Notes: generated from the sequence alone by a model not told the origin. A stretch of DNA of 64,000 nucleotides from Funneliformis mosseae (GCA_910592005.1 CAJVPP010000020.1:1-64000), one strand, 5' to 3'; shown: positions 1 through 12,700, counted from the stretch's first letter. Numbers and translations: made by a program.

Positions 1-285
1 AAGTTAAAGGTTTCTTAAAGAGAGGTGACACAAAAACAGAATGTGCTTGCGAAAGACTGTGTTCGCGAAAGAAAGGAAAGAAAAGGAAAAGTGGAAAGGC
101 AAAAAAGAAAGGAAACAGAGAAAGGAAGAAGGAAAAGGAAAAGAAAGGAAAGGGAGAGGAAGAACAGGAAAGTGGTAAAAAAAAAAATCTTTGCGAAGGC
201 GTAGCGTTATATACCTGGAAAAGAAAATATCATCTCGTGTTTGATAAAATGGATTAGATATCAAGCACGAGATTTACGATATTGA
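1..285. other. Purine-rich low-complexity edge
   Basis: The stretch is dominated by GGAAA/GAAAG runs on the plus strand. The only open frame here is a pyrimidine-strand artefact rich in Phe, Leu and Ser. No gene is supported. It has visibly more G and C than the sequence that follows, so the AT-rich compartment begins at its right edge. Confidence 0.5.
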
Positions 286-3200
286 TCTTTCTAAAAAAAG
301 TAAAAAACCATTTTTTAGATTATAAAATATTAAATCCAATCAAATTATCCAATTTTCAAGTTTGTATCACATGCATAATATTATACAATATTATAAATTT
401 TATAAATTTTAAACTATTTTAAATTTTAAATTTAATTTTAATATAAAAAATAAAAAAATTACTTATTTTTTTTATACAGGATTATTTTACTTATTTAAAA
501 TATTATATTTCTTTTAAACTTATTTAATTAAATTATTAATTGATTATAAATTTAAAATTATTTTTGAATTTTGATATATTTATAATTAAACTATATAGAC
601 ACTTTATAATAAAAGTGAGAAACTTCATAAAAAATTTTTTAAATTAATAATAAATTTTGATTTATTTTATAAAAAAATCAGATTTAAAAATTTTTTGATA
701 GTTTCTTTATTTTCTATTTATTATAAAGCATTTATATATTAATAATAAATAGAATTTTAAATTTTATTTAAATAAAAATTTAAATATATAATCTGATCTT
801 ATTTAATTTAAAATTTTATTTAAAATTTTAAATTTAATAATTAAGTAATATTATTTTAATTTTATAACTATATTTATTTATTAGAAAATATAAATAAGAA
901 TGTTAAAAGAAATCTAAAAATTTAGTAAAATTATATTATATTTTTAATAAAATCCTTGTAAAATTTAGAAAAAAAAATAAAATATTAAAATATATCAATA
1001 TTGTAAAAAATTGGTAAAATTAAAATTTATTTAGATAAATAACTTTAAAATAAATTTGATAATATTTTTAATTTTTAAATTATTTATATATTTAATTAAA
1101 AAATTTTAAAAGTTCATATAAGAGAAATTTAATAATTATAAAAAGTATTTATAATTATTAACTATTAAAATAATAAAAATTTATTTTAAATTTAAATACA
1201 ATTTTTATATAGATTTTTAAATTTAATAAAACTTAGATTTAAATAAAAAGATTTTAATTACTAAAAAATTAATCAAAACTAATATATATTAGCAAAATTT
1301 TTTTTCTTAGTCTTTTTAGAAATTTAATTTTTAAATTTTTTTAGTATAATTTTTAAATAAATTTTTTTAATAATTTAAAAACATTTATATATAAAAAGTT
1401 TACTATAATAAATCTAAAAAATTATATAAAAATATAATATATTGTGATTGGATATTGATTTTGATAATTATAGATCTGCAAATGTATAGTAAAATACAAA
1501 ATGTTAAAAATATCAAACATATTAAATATATTTAATATATTTAACATATTTATTATGTTTAATATATCAGATATATTTAATATATTTGAAATATCAAAAT
1601 ATATAATAGAATAAATATAAATACAAGCTCTTTATAAATTAGAAAAGACAAATTGATAACTGTATAAAAATGTCTCTTGTAAAAGATAATGTAATGCTAC
1701 TCTTTAACTTTGTATACTTCTCTTGTTTATTTATTGTTTATATTTTATCATCTTTTTATTTAATAAAATATTTTTATTTTCTATTATAAAACTCTTTGTG
1801 ACTACTATAAAAAGCTTAACCTAACATCAAAGTCACTTGCATTAGTAAACTTAATACAAATTAATAAAACTAATAGTAAAACAACTGAAATTGACATAAA
1901 ACTAAATAGAATTTATATATAAATATAAAAAAGTTAACTCTCAAATATTACATTTAATAGTTACAATCTAAAAAATTATATGTTAATAATATTCATAATT
2001 TATTTTATTAATAAATTTACATATTAGTATTATAATATAATTATAATATTATAAATCCTGTTAAATCTCTTTAAAATAATTTTATCATACCTTTTTTTAT
2101 ATTTTTAATATAGTTTTGATAAGTTTTAGCTTTTGTTATATTAGAAAAATCATTTTAGTTTTTTGATAGAGATATCTTTAATAGAGAATAATTATAAGTT
2201 CAACTATAATCATAAATAAATGACTATTTATAAACAATATTTGATTCACAAGTTATATGATCTTTAATTACATAAAATTCTTGATTTTTTATTTATTTAT
2301 TCAAAAAATATTATATTCTTTTCATAATATAAATATTTTTCTTGATTATAAAAGAACAGTATCTTATTTATCAAATAAGATTACTTGATCATTATAAATA
2401 CTTTAAAAAAATGTAAAATTATACTCAAAACTAATTTTTATTCTAACTCTAATGCAATCTTAAAACTACCATTTTTTACTCTAACCTACTTATCCTAACT
2501 CTAATTCTAATATAACCTCAAAACTAATACTATTTAATTCTAATTTAATATTAATACAATTATAATTCTAAATAATAAATAATATACCATCATCAATACT
2601 TTATAGCTTTCTTCTTTGTTCATATTATATATTTAATAAAAGAAATAAATTAATTTAAATATAAAATAATTAAAGTAAAATTAATTTATTGAATATTAAT
2701 AAAGATAAAGAATAATTATGATAAATCATAAAAAAAATGGTGTTAATCTAAATCTATATTATAAATAATCACATGTTAAATTAGTTAATCATATGATAAA
2801 TATAATAAGATATGTCACAAATTCATTTAGATTAGATTTAATTAATATCTTAATCTAATCCAAATTTACAAATTAAAAAATCTGATTTGAATTAGATTGA
2901 GTTGATCTAATTGATTGAATTGAATTGAATTTACTATTAAATTTTCAGTTTAAGGTAAAATTACAATTAACAATATTATGTTGCACTCTACCATCATGAC
3001 TAATATATATTATAATAATTATTTTACTATATATTAATACATTAAAGTTATCAATTAAAACTTCTTTTAATTAATTAAAAAATGAATTTATATCAGTAAT
3101 CTATATTACTTTATGAACTTAGTAGACATTTATAGTGACAAACTTAAATCAATCTAAAAAAGTATTTATTTTTTTGTATAAAATTAACTTAGAGAAATTT

Positions 3201-3349
3201 GTTAAAAATATTCTGTTTAGATTATAAATTCATATTACTTAATGAACTTCTTGATATAAATAATATTGAGTTTTTATCAAAATTCTAAAATCCAGTATCT
3301 TCTTTTTTATATAATAATATATATAATAAAAATAAATACTATATTCATT
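286..3349. other. AT-rich, CpG-poor region without a recognisable gene
   Basis: The sequence is almost entirely A and T with stops in every frame. I could recognise no protein family. It resembles the flanking transposon-filled DNA and is probably old, mutated transposon sequence. A segment near 2,810-2,900, rich in TCTAATC and its complement, recurs in inverted form near 12,830-12,895. Confidence 0.5.
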
Positions 3350-3351
3350 TA

Positions 3352-5061
3352 AAAATAAGCACTACCTATTTTACATAGAATCCGTAAATAAGCATCCTTT
3401 ACAATCAAAATTTTATAGCAATAAATTTTTATATAAATGAATTATAAAGTTCTTTATTATATATATAAATGAAAACTATAAAAAATTCACATAATATCTT
3501 CGCTAATTACTTTATTATTATCATTGATTTTATCATTATTATCAATATTATTATCATCAATATCATGAATATTAATATCATGATCAATATTATCATTAAT
3601 GCTGTAATCAAAAACCTTTGAATCTGAGCCCAAATCTTTGGAAATTTTACATTTTTTAAAGGACTCAATAATAACTTCTGTAATAATATTCTCTCAAGCT
3701 TCATTTAATCTATAAGCATACATTACTAAAGTTAGCGTAGCAAAGATTTCTAGTTGCAGTTTCTCCTGCTTTACCACTATTCATCCATTTATGCTATTTT
3801 TTATAGAGATTATCTTTGAATAGCTTATTTATTAAAATATCGAGTGGTTAATACATACTAGTCAATCTACCTAAAATTATTGCAAGATAAATACTACTTT
3901 TACAAAACTTTTCTTTAATTGATTTTTCTAAGTGTCCCCTAAAAGAATCATACACAAGCATTGACGAATTTCTCTGAATATTATTTTTAACTTGTAAATT
4001 ATTAAGATAATTAATATAACTTACCATCAGATTGCTATTCATTCAACCATTACTCTAAAACTAAATGATAACTTCATAAGAAATATTTTCTTTACATGAC
4101 ATTCATTTACTTTTAAAAATGCATATTAAAAGGAATTTGGACCTATTTATAGTAAAGTAATGAAATAAATCATCAGCTTATGAGAAATCATTAAATAAAG
4201 AATAGAATAAGATATGAATAAGATAAGAAAAGTAGTTAGAAAAATTGAAAAGAAAAGAAAAAGAAAAATAGAAAGAAAAAAATAGACAATATCTGTAACA
4301 ATCGTAAGAATAACGGTAAATTAATTTTTCTCATTTTCAGTTACTCAGACATGAATTATCCTCTCTCCTTTCAAGTTAACTGTATAAACACTGGCTATAT
4401 TGAACTACATAAGCGTCTCATTTATGTTAAAATATTTTTTGATTCTTAGGTTAGTAACGAAATTATAAAAACTTTCTAATAATTCTTGAGTTTTGTCAAG
4501 AAGATTTTAGAATATTTTAGTTCTTTTACATAGTGTAAACTTATACCTTTTCATAAAGCTACGAATCCATTTCTAAGACATTTTATATTCTTCCATTAAA
4601 TCACTATAAAGAACTAACAGCTCCAGTTCTTTTAAAATTTTAAATATTCTATTTTGTATAATTCTATAGGTAATTGCAAAACCTTGTTTTCTTTATTTTA
4701 TTATCCATATATACAGCTTTTCTTCTACTTCTAAAAAAAACTTTTCAACTGAAACTAACATGCTTACTTATTTCATTCACTTTATCTGTCTAACAAGTAC
4801 TAGCATTTACCCAATATCCTACTATAATTATATTAAGGTTAAAGTGTTTACCAGCTTCATTCTGACTATATTTCTTTATGTAATTGACTACTTCTTTTTT
4901 TTTGTTTAATAGAGTATGAGTTTCATATACATTTAAAAATTCGTGATATTATTTTTAAAAAGTAAAATTTGATCAATGTGAATTTCAGAAAATATTTCAG
5001 ACTTTTTATTTTAAACTACTTGAAAATAAGCATCCTTATAGTAAAAAGTGATGCTTATTTT
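3352..5061 (-). mobile_element. pogo/CENP-B-like DNA transposon, 1.7 kb, with TIRs
   Basis: Left end AAAATAAGC (3352-3360) and right end GCTTATTTT (5053-5061) are perfect inverted repeats, and similarity continues inwards imperfectly (CACTACCTATTTTAC against the complement of the right end). Each end is flanked by TA (3350-3351 and 5062-5063), the target duplication expected of the Tc1/mariner-pogo superfamily. A subterminal AATAAGCATCCTT motif occurs near both ends in direct orientation. The interior carries a decayed DDE transposase on the minus strand. The clean ends suggest a single undisturbed insertion, although the coding region is dead. Confidence 0.8.
3490..4975 (-). pseudogene. CENP-B/jerky-type DDE transposase, decayed
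   Basis: Read on the minus strand, the N-terminal part near 4,980-4,700 resembles an HTH of the psq/CENP-B kind, with residues such as KYSQNEAGKHFNL. The catalytic half near 4,030-3,850 has MLVYDSFRGHLEKSIKEKF, in which VYDSFRGH supplies the central Asp of a DDE_1 domain, followed by LTSMY-stop-PLDI where the family has CQPLD. Further on, a GKAGETA-like segment and an acidic Asp/Asn/Ile tail are visible (about 3,760-3,500). Several family Trp codons read TGA or TAG, one Gln reads TAA, and there are frameshifts. It cannot encode an active transposase. Confidence 0.75.
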
Positions 5062-5063
5062 TA

Positions 5064-7225
5064 GACAGATACGATAAATATAAAGTAGTTGAATTTTGTA
5101 TAATCCTTTTTTACCTTTTTACTAATATAAAAATCTCTTAACGTAAAAATATATCTGTTTGGATACCAGTCAAACAATTAAAAAAATATAATTGTACTGT
5201 AACTTTTCTAATTATTTAATGGTTAATAAAATAAGCATTATTATTATTATATTATTTTGCTGAATATACTTTTAAGATCGATATATTGACATTATATTAA
5301 ATTTCACATTTTTTTGTTAAAATTTTTAATTTTATCTTTGTTGCAGTTTAATAATAAAGAATAAAAGAAACTTCTAATCAAAAAGAGATCTTTATTAAAT
5401 TAGACAAAAATAATAAAAAAAAGTTTAGTAAAATAAAGATTCTATTAAAATATTACTTTTATTTTTAATAGAATAGAAAGTTGAAATAAATTAACTAAAT
5501 ATAAAATAAGATAGTAGTGGTAATATAAAACAAAGCTTTTGTAAGATGCATTCACTATATTTCTTAATAGTAATTATTGATACTCTGCTAAATAATGTTC
5601 AGTTAAATGGAAAAATATCAAAAAGAATTATAAGATAATAACTTTACTTTTTATTTAATACTTTAATATTTTATTAAAATATTAATTATTAATAGGATAA
5701 TATAAATTATAATAAATGAAGTAATAATAATTCAATTGAAGTTTAATATAAAAAGGAAGTAAAAAATATTTTTGATAAGAATTGTTCTAGTTTAACTTTA
5801 AAAGTAGTTTAGAATTTAATAATGCTAATATTGAAGAAGATAAGTTTCTATTTAATAAAATTACTGATTAGAATAAACAAAAAAATGAGTCTGAATTAAT
5901 CCAAGAAGAAAAGCTATAAAAAGCTAATAAATTTAAAGCACAATAGATTAAAAAGTGTATTAGAAGAATTTATCTATCTTAAAAAAGGAAAGCAAAAATA
6001 CAAAAGAGAAGAATAAAAATAAAAAGAAATTGAAAGAAAGTAAAAAGAATATCAAAGGAGATAAGAGGTTAGTTTACTAATTTTAATTTTACACTCATCA
6101 AATAATATAATATTACCTCAAACTAATAATGATAAGTACTATTTATTACTACAAAATTCACATTTTTATTTTCTAATTATTTTTTTAATTATTATATTAT
6201 AGTTTCTTTTTATTTTCAATCTACTTCAATTGATTTAATACAAAATAATATTCTGTAAATTAATACTATGTAAATTAATAATTCTGTGTAAATTAAAAGT
6301 ACTATATAAATTAATAATACTAATATTAATACTTTAAATATTAGAAGTTTTTCACTTTACATTTTTGATGAATTTTAATATTTTATAAATGACATAATAA
6401 AATAAAGTTTAAATCATAAAATTTATAAAGTGAAAATTATTTATTTTATTCTGAAATTTTGTTATCTTCTTTATCTCTTTCACTAATAAAATTATATTTA
6501 TTTCTTCTAATATCTCTTTAAATTTTTTTATTTCACAGATAATTTGCTAAATTATTTCTAATAGAATTAATTAAATAAGTTACATCATTGATATTATCAT
6601 TATTTAATAAAGTTTGAAAATTAATTTAATCATCAAAATAATTGTTACCATCTAATATATTTTTTTATTTTTTTTCATAAATATTATAAAGAATATAAGT
6701 TACTATTACAATAAGAATGGCTATTTCTATTAACATTATTAAAGGATTAATTAAACACCTAAAATTTAATTTTAATCTTCTAATTACTTGTTCTACATTT
6801 ATATAAGTTTAAAAATGTATAACATTATAATATATTTATATTGCTATTAATTTTCTATTAGAGAGGTGTCAGAAAAGACATTATTTAATTTTTAGAATTT
6901 CAAATACCCCCTCCTTCTTGTCATTAATATAAAAAAGGAAATTGTGTTTTTGATCACGTGAAATATGAAATGCTAGATTATATAATAAATTTAATCAATC
7001 AATATATATAATAATTTAATAAAATAAAATAAAAATAATAAAACTGTGATTTTTTCACAAATTTAATTAATTTTTATTTATTATAGAACAAAATTTTTGA
7101 AAATAGAACACTAAAAAATAGAATACTAAATTTGAACTTTATTTTTATCTAATATGTAAAATAACAGCATTCATCAAAAAATTATACTTCATGAAGATTA
7201 ATTTAAAATGTAAGATGATCCTGTT
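5064..7225. other. AT-rich region with an A-rich degenerate open stretch
   Basis: Mostly unreadable AT-rich sequence. Around 5,700-6,065 the plus strand becomes A-rich and reads as a broken Lys/Glu/Asn-rich, coiled-coil-like protein with many stops. I do not recognise it. A 30-base motif at 6860-6889 recurs inverted at 11781-11810 and is described separately. Confidence 0.4.
6860..6889 (+). repeat. 30-bp repeat, copy 1 of an inverted pair
   Basis: The 30 bases beginning AGAGAGGTGTCAGAAAAGAC match the reverse complement of 11781-11810 at 28 of 30 positions. The flanking sequences differ, so this looks like the terminus of a transposon family whose bodies are no longer recognisable. Confidence 0.6.
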
Positions 7226-7231
7226 CTAAGA

Positions 7232-8960
7232 TTACAATTTCTTTATTTTACTTCTTTCACATCTATTATTACCTCTTACATATCTATTATAATTTGGTGC
7301 TTTTTCTATATGATTAGTAAGCTTTTCTATTCTATTATTACTTATATATCTAACTTTAATACCATCGCATTTTTTATTTTTATACTTTTCAACTACCTGT
7401 ACTGCTCTTCTTCTTTTACTTAGATGTATTATTTTAATATGATTCTTTATAAAAACTTTTGTTGAAAAATATTTGTCACATTTTTGACATACAAATTCAT
7501 AGTACATCTTAGATAAAATACTTAGATAATGCCTATCATAACCTGAAAGCTTATTGCTAAAATATTTTAATGTGTGAAATATATTAAGAAAATATTTATC
7601 CTGCTTATATAATAGGGGAAATAAAACTATTATTTGTTAATAAAAATTCATAAATATGAGGAGCTCATAGAAGTTTACAATAATTTCTATCTTTATACTT
7701 ATGAAAATCAACAGAATGTTTATAAATTTGTGAATGATGATCAATCCAATTTCATATTTTCTTTTTAACATCTGAAAATACAGCTTGATTATATTCTTCA
7801 ATATAAGTAGTAATAACTGATTATCTATTAAAAAGATCACAATTTCAAAAGTCATATAAATGTTTACTAGTATGTTTAAAATTTTTACATTCAAGTTCTT
7901 CATTAATAACAGTAACCTGCCATTCATATTCTCCAGATGATTATTATAATTAAAAGTATTAAGCATGATGCTAGCTAGTTTATCAGAAAGTGATGCTATA
8001 CCCCATTCTACTGGATTATAAGCTGATTATTCAAGAGCATGCATTCAAATAGTAAGATAGTCTAAATCTAATTTTTTAAAAAGTAACAAATATTTTAAGA
8101 TATTAGATAAGAATTTAGGATTTTTGTCTAGACTACCATCTGTTAATAAGTATCAAAATAGTTTTACTATGCCTTCATGATGTTTATATTCATAAAAAGA
8201 CTTCTCTTTTGTAATTATAAGAAGATCTACCATATATATTTCACATGATATACCTAAAAAGAATTCAGGTCAAATAAAATTCTTAATTGACTGAAACATA
8301 GGGAATCATTTATATATTGAAATCAATTACTAAATAAATAAATGATATAAGCTTATATTTTACGTTTATTAGAAAATCATATTTAGAATAGATACTGTCT
8401 TATTTATTATTTGCATAGCCTTAAATGTTCTTCTAATAGCAACAATTCTAAGAGAAATCTAATAAAATTTTAAATTAAAATTAAAAACAAAAAAAAATAA
8501 ATAAATAAAAAATTAAATTACAATATCTTAGCTTTATTATCTTGTGAAATTAATACAACATTTTAAGAAAATATTGATGTAAATGATTTTGCACTCTTAA
8601 CTGATATTAGATAATAATGTTCATCATTATGATTATTTATTTTATTTCTTTTAACAACTGCTATATATATTTGTGCAGAATAGTGATGTCTTTTTGCTTC
8701 CTTTATTCCTAAATGCTAGGATTGCATATAATTTTGCAATGTGAATCTTGCCATATAAATATGATAATCCTCCTCCATTTTTTCATGAAAGTGTTGAATT
8801 ATATGTATTTTAATTACTTTTTTATGTCTTTTGTAATCAGCAGTTTTGAATTCAATGCTACTATGCATTTTTTTAAAAGGTCTGGATTATTATTAAATAT
8901 GATGACTGACTTGATGTATTATATATTTCTATCATGTTTTCCTTCTCTAGTATCTCTTTT
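7232..8960 (-). pseudogene. Transposase-like gene with C-terminal C2H2 finger, decayed
   Basis: On the minus strand a protein can be followed in pieces. Near 8,860-8,560 there is EDYHIYMARFTLQNYMQS and an AKRHHYSAQIYIAVV-like segment; near 8,150-7,975, TDGSLDKNPKFL and SAYNPVEWGIASLSDKLA; at 7507-7232, a C2H2 finger of pattern C-x2-C-x12-H-x4-H within YEFVCQKCDKYFS. The Asp of the DGSLDKNP segment and the Glu of NPVEW are placed like acidic residues of a DDE-type nuclease; that is inference. Stops (TGA at expected Trp, TAA at expected Gln) and frameshifts break it. I associate it with a repeated zinc-finger family of mycorrhizal fungi but cannot name the superfamily. Confidence 0.5.
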
Positions 8961-8989
8961 TTTCTTTTTTGAAATCATTGCTTAGATGC

Positions 8990-9437
8990 AACATTACCTT
9001 TTAGTTGCTTGAGTCTTCTTTCCTCTATTTTTATAATTTTCTCAAGAGTAACAAATGAATGTCTTTATGTCATTACATCTAGTGAGAGTTGAGTATTATC
9101 AAAAAAATCAGAAGGAGAATGAGAAAGTAATAGTAAAGGTAGTGGTAGTAGTAATAGTGATGGTATAGATTTAGATACAAGTTTATTTTTTGAAAAAATA
9201 TTAAAAGATGACTGAAGAGGAGTTTGTAATAGTTCAGAGATAAAATTTTAAATATCATTTTAATTTTTTGTTTTTATTTCTTGCTAATTACTCTGTGCTT
9301 CTAGTTGAAGTTCTTTTTTATTTAGTATTACATATTTTTTTTTACCATTTCAGAAAATGCAAAAGCATTTACATACTGTTCATAAAAATTTTTTAGTTTT
9401 AAAATAATATAATTCTTAAAGTATTTTGACTCAAAAC
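8990..9437. other. AT-rich spacer, no gene
   Basis: Plus-strand sequence near 9,105-9,185 has an in-frame Ser/Gly/Asn/Asp-rich stretch (SNSKGSGSSNSDGIDLD) interrupted by stops on both sides. It may be the linker of a lost gene, but no family is recognisable. Confidence 0.35.
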
Positions 9438-11470
9438 CTGTTAATTTAATCGATAAATATTTTGTCAATGATCATTTTGCCAATGATTATTTTGCCAATG
9501 ATTATTTTACTGACATGATCATTATACTGACAACTACTTTATCTACAATTACTTTACTGACATGATCATTTTACTGACATGATTAATTTATTAACATAAT
9601 TATTTTACTAATATAATTATTTTACTGATATGATCATTTTACTGACAACTAAATATTAATTATTTAAAAATAGCCCCTATTTAACGTAGATTAAACAACT
9701 CTTCTCTTTTCTATTTTTTTACTTTACTATTTTTATCTAACTTTCTCAATAAATAATATCATCTGTAAAGTTGTGCCTTCTATTCGTAATAAAGATAAAC
9801 TTAAAGTTCATGATTATCTTATGATTAAAGATAAAATTGAAGAAATTTATATTACTGGTCTTGTGTAAAACGTAATTTACTACAATGTTGTAGATGGTAA
9901 CTACTAAATTAATTAAAGATCAATATTATTTTCAACATGCTTCTGATCACAATCATGTCACAGAAGCCAGTTAGGTTAACGTTATAAAAACTATTAATAT
10001 ATTAAAAGAGTGTGTACAACAAACTAATAATAAATCTGTACAAATTATTCAATCTATAATAGCTGATACTTCACAAGAAGTATATTCATACTTTTCATTT
10101 TGCAATGCATTTCATCAATCTATTAGAAGAATTAGAAATGTGGATTTATTTGCAGTACCAGAATCTTTAAGAGATCTTGTTATTTCTGAAAATTTAAAAA
10201 AAACCTTAGATGGTTCTAATTTTTTGGTTAAAGATTCTATAGTGAGTAATAACAAAATATTGCTTTTTACAACTATTGTTAATATTAGATACTTGAAAAA
10301 GTCTTCTTTTTAGATTATGGATGGAACTTTCAAAACAGTACTAACTATTTTTAAATAATTATATATTATCTATTAATATATTAGAGGAAATGAAAATTCA
10401 CAAATTATGCCTCTTGTTTATGCATTAATGTCAAGTAAATCTGAGGAGTGTTTTAGAAAATTATTTCAGAATTTAATTGATTTTAGTGATGAACAGAATA
10501 TTGATCTGCAACCACAATTTGTTTTGATAGATTTTGAAAAGCTGCTATTAATGCTATCTATACAGAATTTTAAAGTATTCAAAATAAAGGATGCTATTTT
10601 TATTTAGCTCAAAGCATTTATCATAAAGTATAAGCTTTTGGATTTTCTACTCAATTTAGAACTAATAAAACTTTTAGTTTGTTAATTTGACATATTCCTG
10701 CACTTGTCTTTTTGCTTTCTGAAGATATTTCAGCAGCATTTAATAAATTAAAAATTAATATGCCAGTTGAAGCTTATGAAATTATAGAATAGTTTAAAAT
10801 TATTATGTTTATGATAGGATAAGACATATATTAAAAAATGGAAATATAGTTAGATCTACACCATTATTTTTACCTTTACTTTAGTCAGTTACTGATAATA
10901 TTGAATATGCCTTTTCTCAAACTCAAAATTCTGTAGAAGTTTAGCATTAAAGATGGAAAACATTAATTGGAGATGCACATATAAATGTATTTAAAATGAT
11001 GAAAAAAATGCAAAATGAACAAAAATAAATTCAACTTGATACAGAATCAATTTTATGAAAAGTGGCACAACCTTTACAAAAAAGGCAAGATCATAATTGT
11101 GAAACTCAAATTCAAATAGTGTATAATAACCGTGATAATAGATCACTTATGGATTTTCTTAGAGGGATTGCATATAATATTTTATTTAAATAATTTATTA
11201 AACTATTTTTTTTCTTTTATGTAATACATCTATTCAATATTAATAAAAATATCAATTTATATGCTTTATAAAGTTCATAAAGGTTAATAGTAATAATAAA
11301 ATAATTGTCAGAATTGGTCAAATGAATGTGTTGATCAAACAAATATATCGGTCAAATGATTGTCGATAAAGTATTTATCGATAAAATGATCATATCAGTA
11401 AGGTGTTTGTCAGTAAAGTATTTATCAATAAGATAACTGTTGGTAAAATGAGTATCAGTTAAATACATTA
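9438..11470 (+). mobile_element. MULE DNA transposon with tandem-repeat inverted ends
   Basis: The left end (about 9438-9660) is built of short repeats of the form ATTTTACTGACATGATC. The right end (about 11320-11470) holds the complementary repeats GATAAAATGATCATATCAG and CAGTAAAGTATTTATC, so the two ends form an imperfect inverted pair made of tandem repeats. Between them lies a FLYWCH plus MULE transposase remnant on the plus strand. Exact termini and the 8-11 bp target duplication expected of Mutator-like elements could not be fixed. Confidence 0.65.
9758..11193 (+). pseudogene. FLYWCH-MULE transposase, decayed
   Basis: The N-terminal part reads KVHDYLMIKDK and then YYWSCVKRN...QCC...DHNH across a frameshift, giving the C-C-H-H pattern of a FLYWCH zinc finger (about 9,810-9,955). 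The MULE catalytic domain follows: MDGTFKTV (about 10,318), ENSQIMPLVYALMSSKSEEC (10,391-10,452) and PQFVLIDFEKAA (10,516-10,551), the two Asp-containing motifs of the family. A LAQSIYHK segment near 10,605 corresponds to the C/H motif, and RWKTLIGDAHINVFKMM (about 10,952-11,000) to the C-terminal region. Stops and frameshifts are frequent. One 66-codon piece (10407-10607) stays open but shifts frame inside the domain. Confidence 0.8.
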
Positions 11471-11780
11471 GACCTTTTTGACTCTTAAAGGTATATTTAT
11501 TTCATTACGAAAAGTTACGTATTAGCAATTAATTACTACATTTTTAATATTTAAATCTTTTTAAAATGAAAGTTGATAAAGTGATAAAAATAAGGTGTTT
11601 TATAATAAAATTTTTAGCATATGTAGCATATGCTCATGCATTTGAAATTAACCTTAAATTATACGGTATGATATAGTGTTAAGAATAGTGTAGTATCAAA
11701 TATAAAATATATTATAAATTATAATTTACTTAAAATGGAAATTGTAATATCACTTTAGTTTATTTTACCCTTCTTATCCT

Positions 11781-11810
11781 ATTAAATAATGTCTTTTCTG
11801 ATACTTCTCT
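11781..11810 (-). repeat. 30-bp repeat, copy 2 of an inverted pair
   Basis: This is the reverse complement of 6860-6889 with two differences, both G in the other copy and A here on the shared strand. It abuts the point where the Harbinger nuclease remnant stops being readable, so it may mark an element terminus. Confidence 0.6.
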
Positions 11811-11814
11811 TATT

Positions 11815-12700
11815 GTGATATAATATAAATAACTAATTTTGACAAAGATAATCTATATTGTCTAAGCTATATACATTTGTATGAATAATTGAAAAACTAG
11901 AAGAACTAAATTTATGATATAATGATAAATTATGAAATATTCTACTATCATAAGTTAAATTAAGATATTTCACAAAAATATCAATAAATTTTTCGGAAGA
12001 ATTGATAACTGCTTATAGAACAATAGAATAAAAATCTTTTCTATTATAATAATTTATAGGATATTATTTAGGTACTTTAATTGGAATATGACTTCTATCA
12101 ATTGCTTTTACTACATATGAAATACTAGCTTTTTTTTTTTAATTTTCTTGCAATTTTACTGAATTCAACATGATTATTAGAAAATTTATTAAATTCAAAA
12201 GAATGTTAAAATATTTTAATTATTTGAATAATAAATTTAATTAACAATTTTCTTACCAAATTTTTGATGAAAAAATGTAATATTTAATTGTATATAAAAC
12301 TGATCTAATAATATAGCATATAGTTAATTCTTCTAATGCAAATAATTGTCTAAGTGTTCTATAACTTAAACTAGTAGCTAAAAATTATAAAATTAATAAA
12401 ACTTTATGTTTAATTAGAATTCTTAAAATGTCTCTTTAATTATTTATTTGTAATAGTAAAGATGCTATTTTAATATATATAATCATTAAATGTAGTTTTT
12501 TTTTATTTTAAAATACCACTTAAATTTTATATATTTCCAATTATTATATATGTTATTAAATCAATAAATGCTATGTATCCTTCTTGCTTGCCTATAACCT
12601 GTTCTTAAAAAACTATTTCTTTCAATAACATTTATACATTTATAAAAGATTGATAAATCAATATTATTATCAGATGTTTCTTCAGAAGATGAGTCAAATT
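11815..12700 (-). pseudogene. PIF/Harbinger (HARBI1-type) nuclease, decayed
   Basis: On the minus strand a helical N-terminal part is readable near 12,380-12,270 (RTLRQLFALEELTICYIIRS). The nuclease core near 12,115-11,930 reads VVKAIDRSHIPIKVPK, then YPINYYNRKDFYSIVL, then TYDSRIFHNLSLYHK. The Asp of AIDRSH and of TYDSRIF are the first two catalytic acids of the DDE_4 family, where the usual forms are IDGTH and HDSRxF. Several Gln/Trp positions are stops, and the C-terminal part with the third acid is missing. No flanking terminal repeats could be defined with confidence. Confidence 0.75.

Noticed and set aside
3490..12700. TGA read as Trp, suggesting a mitochondrial segment or an altered genetic code
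   Set aside because: Expected Trp codons are also TAG, Gln codons are TAA, frameshifts are present, and nearby intact genes use the standard code. Decay explains it better.
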